DNA of 64,000 nt, from assembly GCF_900187295.1 (NCBI RefSeq), contig NZ_LT906473.1:2108001-2172000 (forward strand), read 5' to 3'. The notes under the pieces are model-generated. The model did not search any database, had not been told where the DNA came from, and saw only the letters and a program-made list of their open reading frames with translations. The DNA is from Corynebacterium cystitidis (GTDB lineage: Bacteria > Actinomycetota > Actinomycetes > Mycobacteriales > Mycobacteriaceae). Position 1 is the first letter of the stretch. Each line of letters opens with the position of its first letter. Positions 63,302 through 64,000 of this stretch are shown here, piece by piece. Both the position numbers and the translations under genes were made by a program.

Positions 63302-64000
63302 TTAATCTTTACTAAGAGTGGTCAAAAGTCGACGCCGAAGTTCTTTCCTGCTCAGTTTGCCCACCCCAGTAGTTGGGAACGTTGAGGTAAGCACCACCTG
63401 GTCAGGAATTTTGAAAATGGCCAGGCCACGATCACGCAGGAAGTCCCGGATTAAGTCGTCGGTAAGCGCCTGCTCTGTCAAAATAAACGCACAGGAACGT
63501 TCTCCACGCAACTCGTCGGGCACTCCTACAACCGCCACATCCAGCACACCCGGATACGCCAGCAGATGGTTTTCAATTTCCTCGGCCGATATCTTCTCCC
63601 CACTGCGATTAATCTGATCTTTATCGCGCCCCTCCACCACCAGGTGCCCGCTAGGAAGGCGACGCACAATGTCACCCGTGCGGTAAAAACCGTCCTCGGT
63701 GAAACTTCCGGCATCTACCCCGCCAATATAGCCACGGATGGTGTACGGGCCACGGGTAAATAAATGCCCCCGTTGGCCGAGACTTACAGGCTCACCCACA
63801 TCATTAACAATGAGCACCTCATCTGCCGGGCTAATAGGCCGCCCCTGAGAAGTAACGGTCAACTCAAAATCGTCTTGCCTACGCGTATAGTTGACCAGCC
63901 CTTCCGCCATGCCGAAAACCTGCTGGAGCTGGCACCCAAGCTCTGGGGTGATCCGCCGCGCCGCCTCCTCATTAAGCTTCGCACCGCCGACCTGCAAAAG
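63302..64000 (-). CDS. 2,3-dihydroxybenzoate-AMP ligase (EntE/DhbE-like), C-terminal part
   Basis: The gene continues past the window edge; about 232 C-terminal residues are visible. [20 protein letters not shown], then YTIRGYIGG and [20 protein letters not shown], and [20 protein letters not shown] are the late adenylation motifs A7 to A9 of aryl-acid ligases, and [11 protein letters not shown] at the end holds the A10 region. Activates the catechol acid for loading on the aryl carrier protein. First visible gene of the operon on the minus strand. Confidence 0.88.
   Translation of the reverse strand, partial: LLQVGGAKLNEEAARRITPELGCQLQQVFGMAEGLVNYTRRQDDFELTVTSQGRPISPADEVLIVNDVGEPVSLGQRGHLFTRGPYTIRGYIGGVDAGSFTEDGFYRTGDIVRRLPSGHLVVEGRDKDQINRSGEKISAEEIENHLLAYPGVLDVAVVGVPDELRGERSCAFILTEQALTDDLIRDFLRDRGLAIFKIPDQVVLTSTFPTTGVGKLSRKELRRRLLTTLSKD

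Overview
The window looks like the chromosome of a Corynebacterium (Actinomycetota). The evidence is an rpoB/rpoC pair of corynebacterial type, the order tRNA-Thr, tRNA-Met, tRNA-Trp, secE, nusG, rplK, rplA, a menaquinone-tail locus (polyprenyl synthase divergent from a MenJ-type reductase, plus menG), a DUF3068/PorA-family protein, and a near-perfect DtxR iron box. I cannot fix the species from sequence alone.

Layout. 0-10.9 kb: rpoC, rpoB, a small CMD-family gene, a DUF3068 membrane protein, and rplL-rplJ with an L10-leader attenuator. 10.9-20.7 kb: an insertion between rplJ and rplA, holding a FitAB-like toxin-antitoxin pair, a cupin and a methyltransferase, a frameshifted HTTM-type membrane gene with a phytoene-desaturase-like oxidoreductase, a metal-type permease operon (permease, TIGR03943-like protein, small winged-helix regulator), a serine hydrolase and a secreted GH16-like protein. 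20.7-27.9 kb: rplA, rplK, nusG, secE, four tRNAs, polyprenyl synthase, menJ and a hypothetical gene. 28.0-37.1 kb: a DtxR-box-headed eight-gene transport operon (ECF T, A and S components, two IrtAB/YbtPQ-like half transporters, and a DrrABC-like trio). 37.1-49.9 kb: an accessory zone with transposase fragments, a broken DUF4143 ATPase, a possible T7SS-type secreted protein with a membrane partner, a large helical-repeat protein, a Doc/RHH toxin-antitoxin module with a perfect operator palindrome, and an AAA ATPase and AlkD-like gene sharing the same repeat-encoded C-terminal tail. 49.9-51.4 kb: a TipA-type regulator and menG. 51.4-58.4 kb: a second accessory zone with tandem repeats, a frameshifted anchored protein, two paralogous secreted proteins between copies of a roughly 70-bp repeat, an HEPN/Abi-like gene and a decayed HigBA module. 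58.4-64.0 kb: the start of a catechol-siderophore locus (type II thioesterase, EntF-like C-A-T-TE NRPS, free aryl carrier protein, and the C-terminal part of an EntE-like ligase running off the window).

How it fits together. The core blocks are transcription, translation, protein export and menaquinone biosynthesis. The two iron-related blocks may cooperate: the right-edge NRPS locus should make a dihydroxybenzoyl-serine type siderophore, and the DtxR-controlled operon could import or export such a compound, but that link is inference. Accessory DNA has separated pairs that usually lie together (rplA from rplJ, menJ from menG). Several genes in these zones are broken by one-base changes, often in short homopolymers, or lie next to short tandem repeats; this may be real decay or phase variation, or sequence error.
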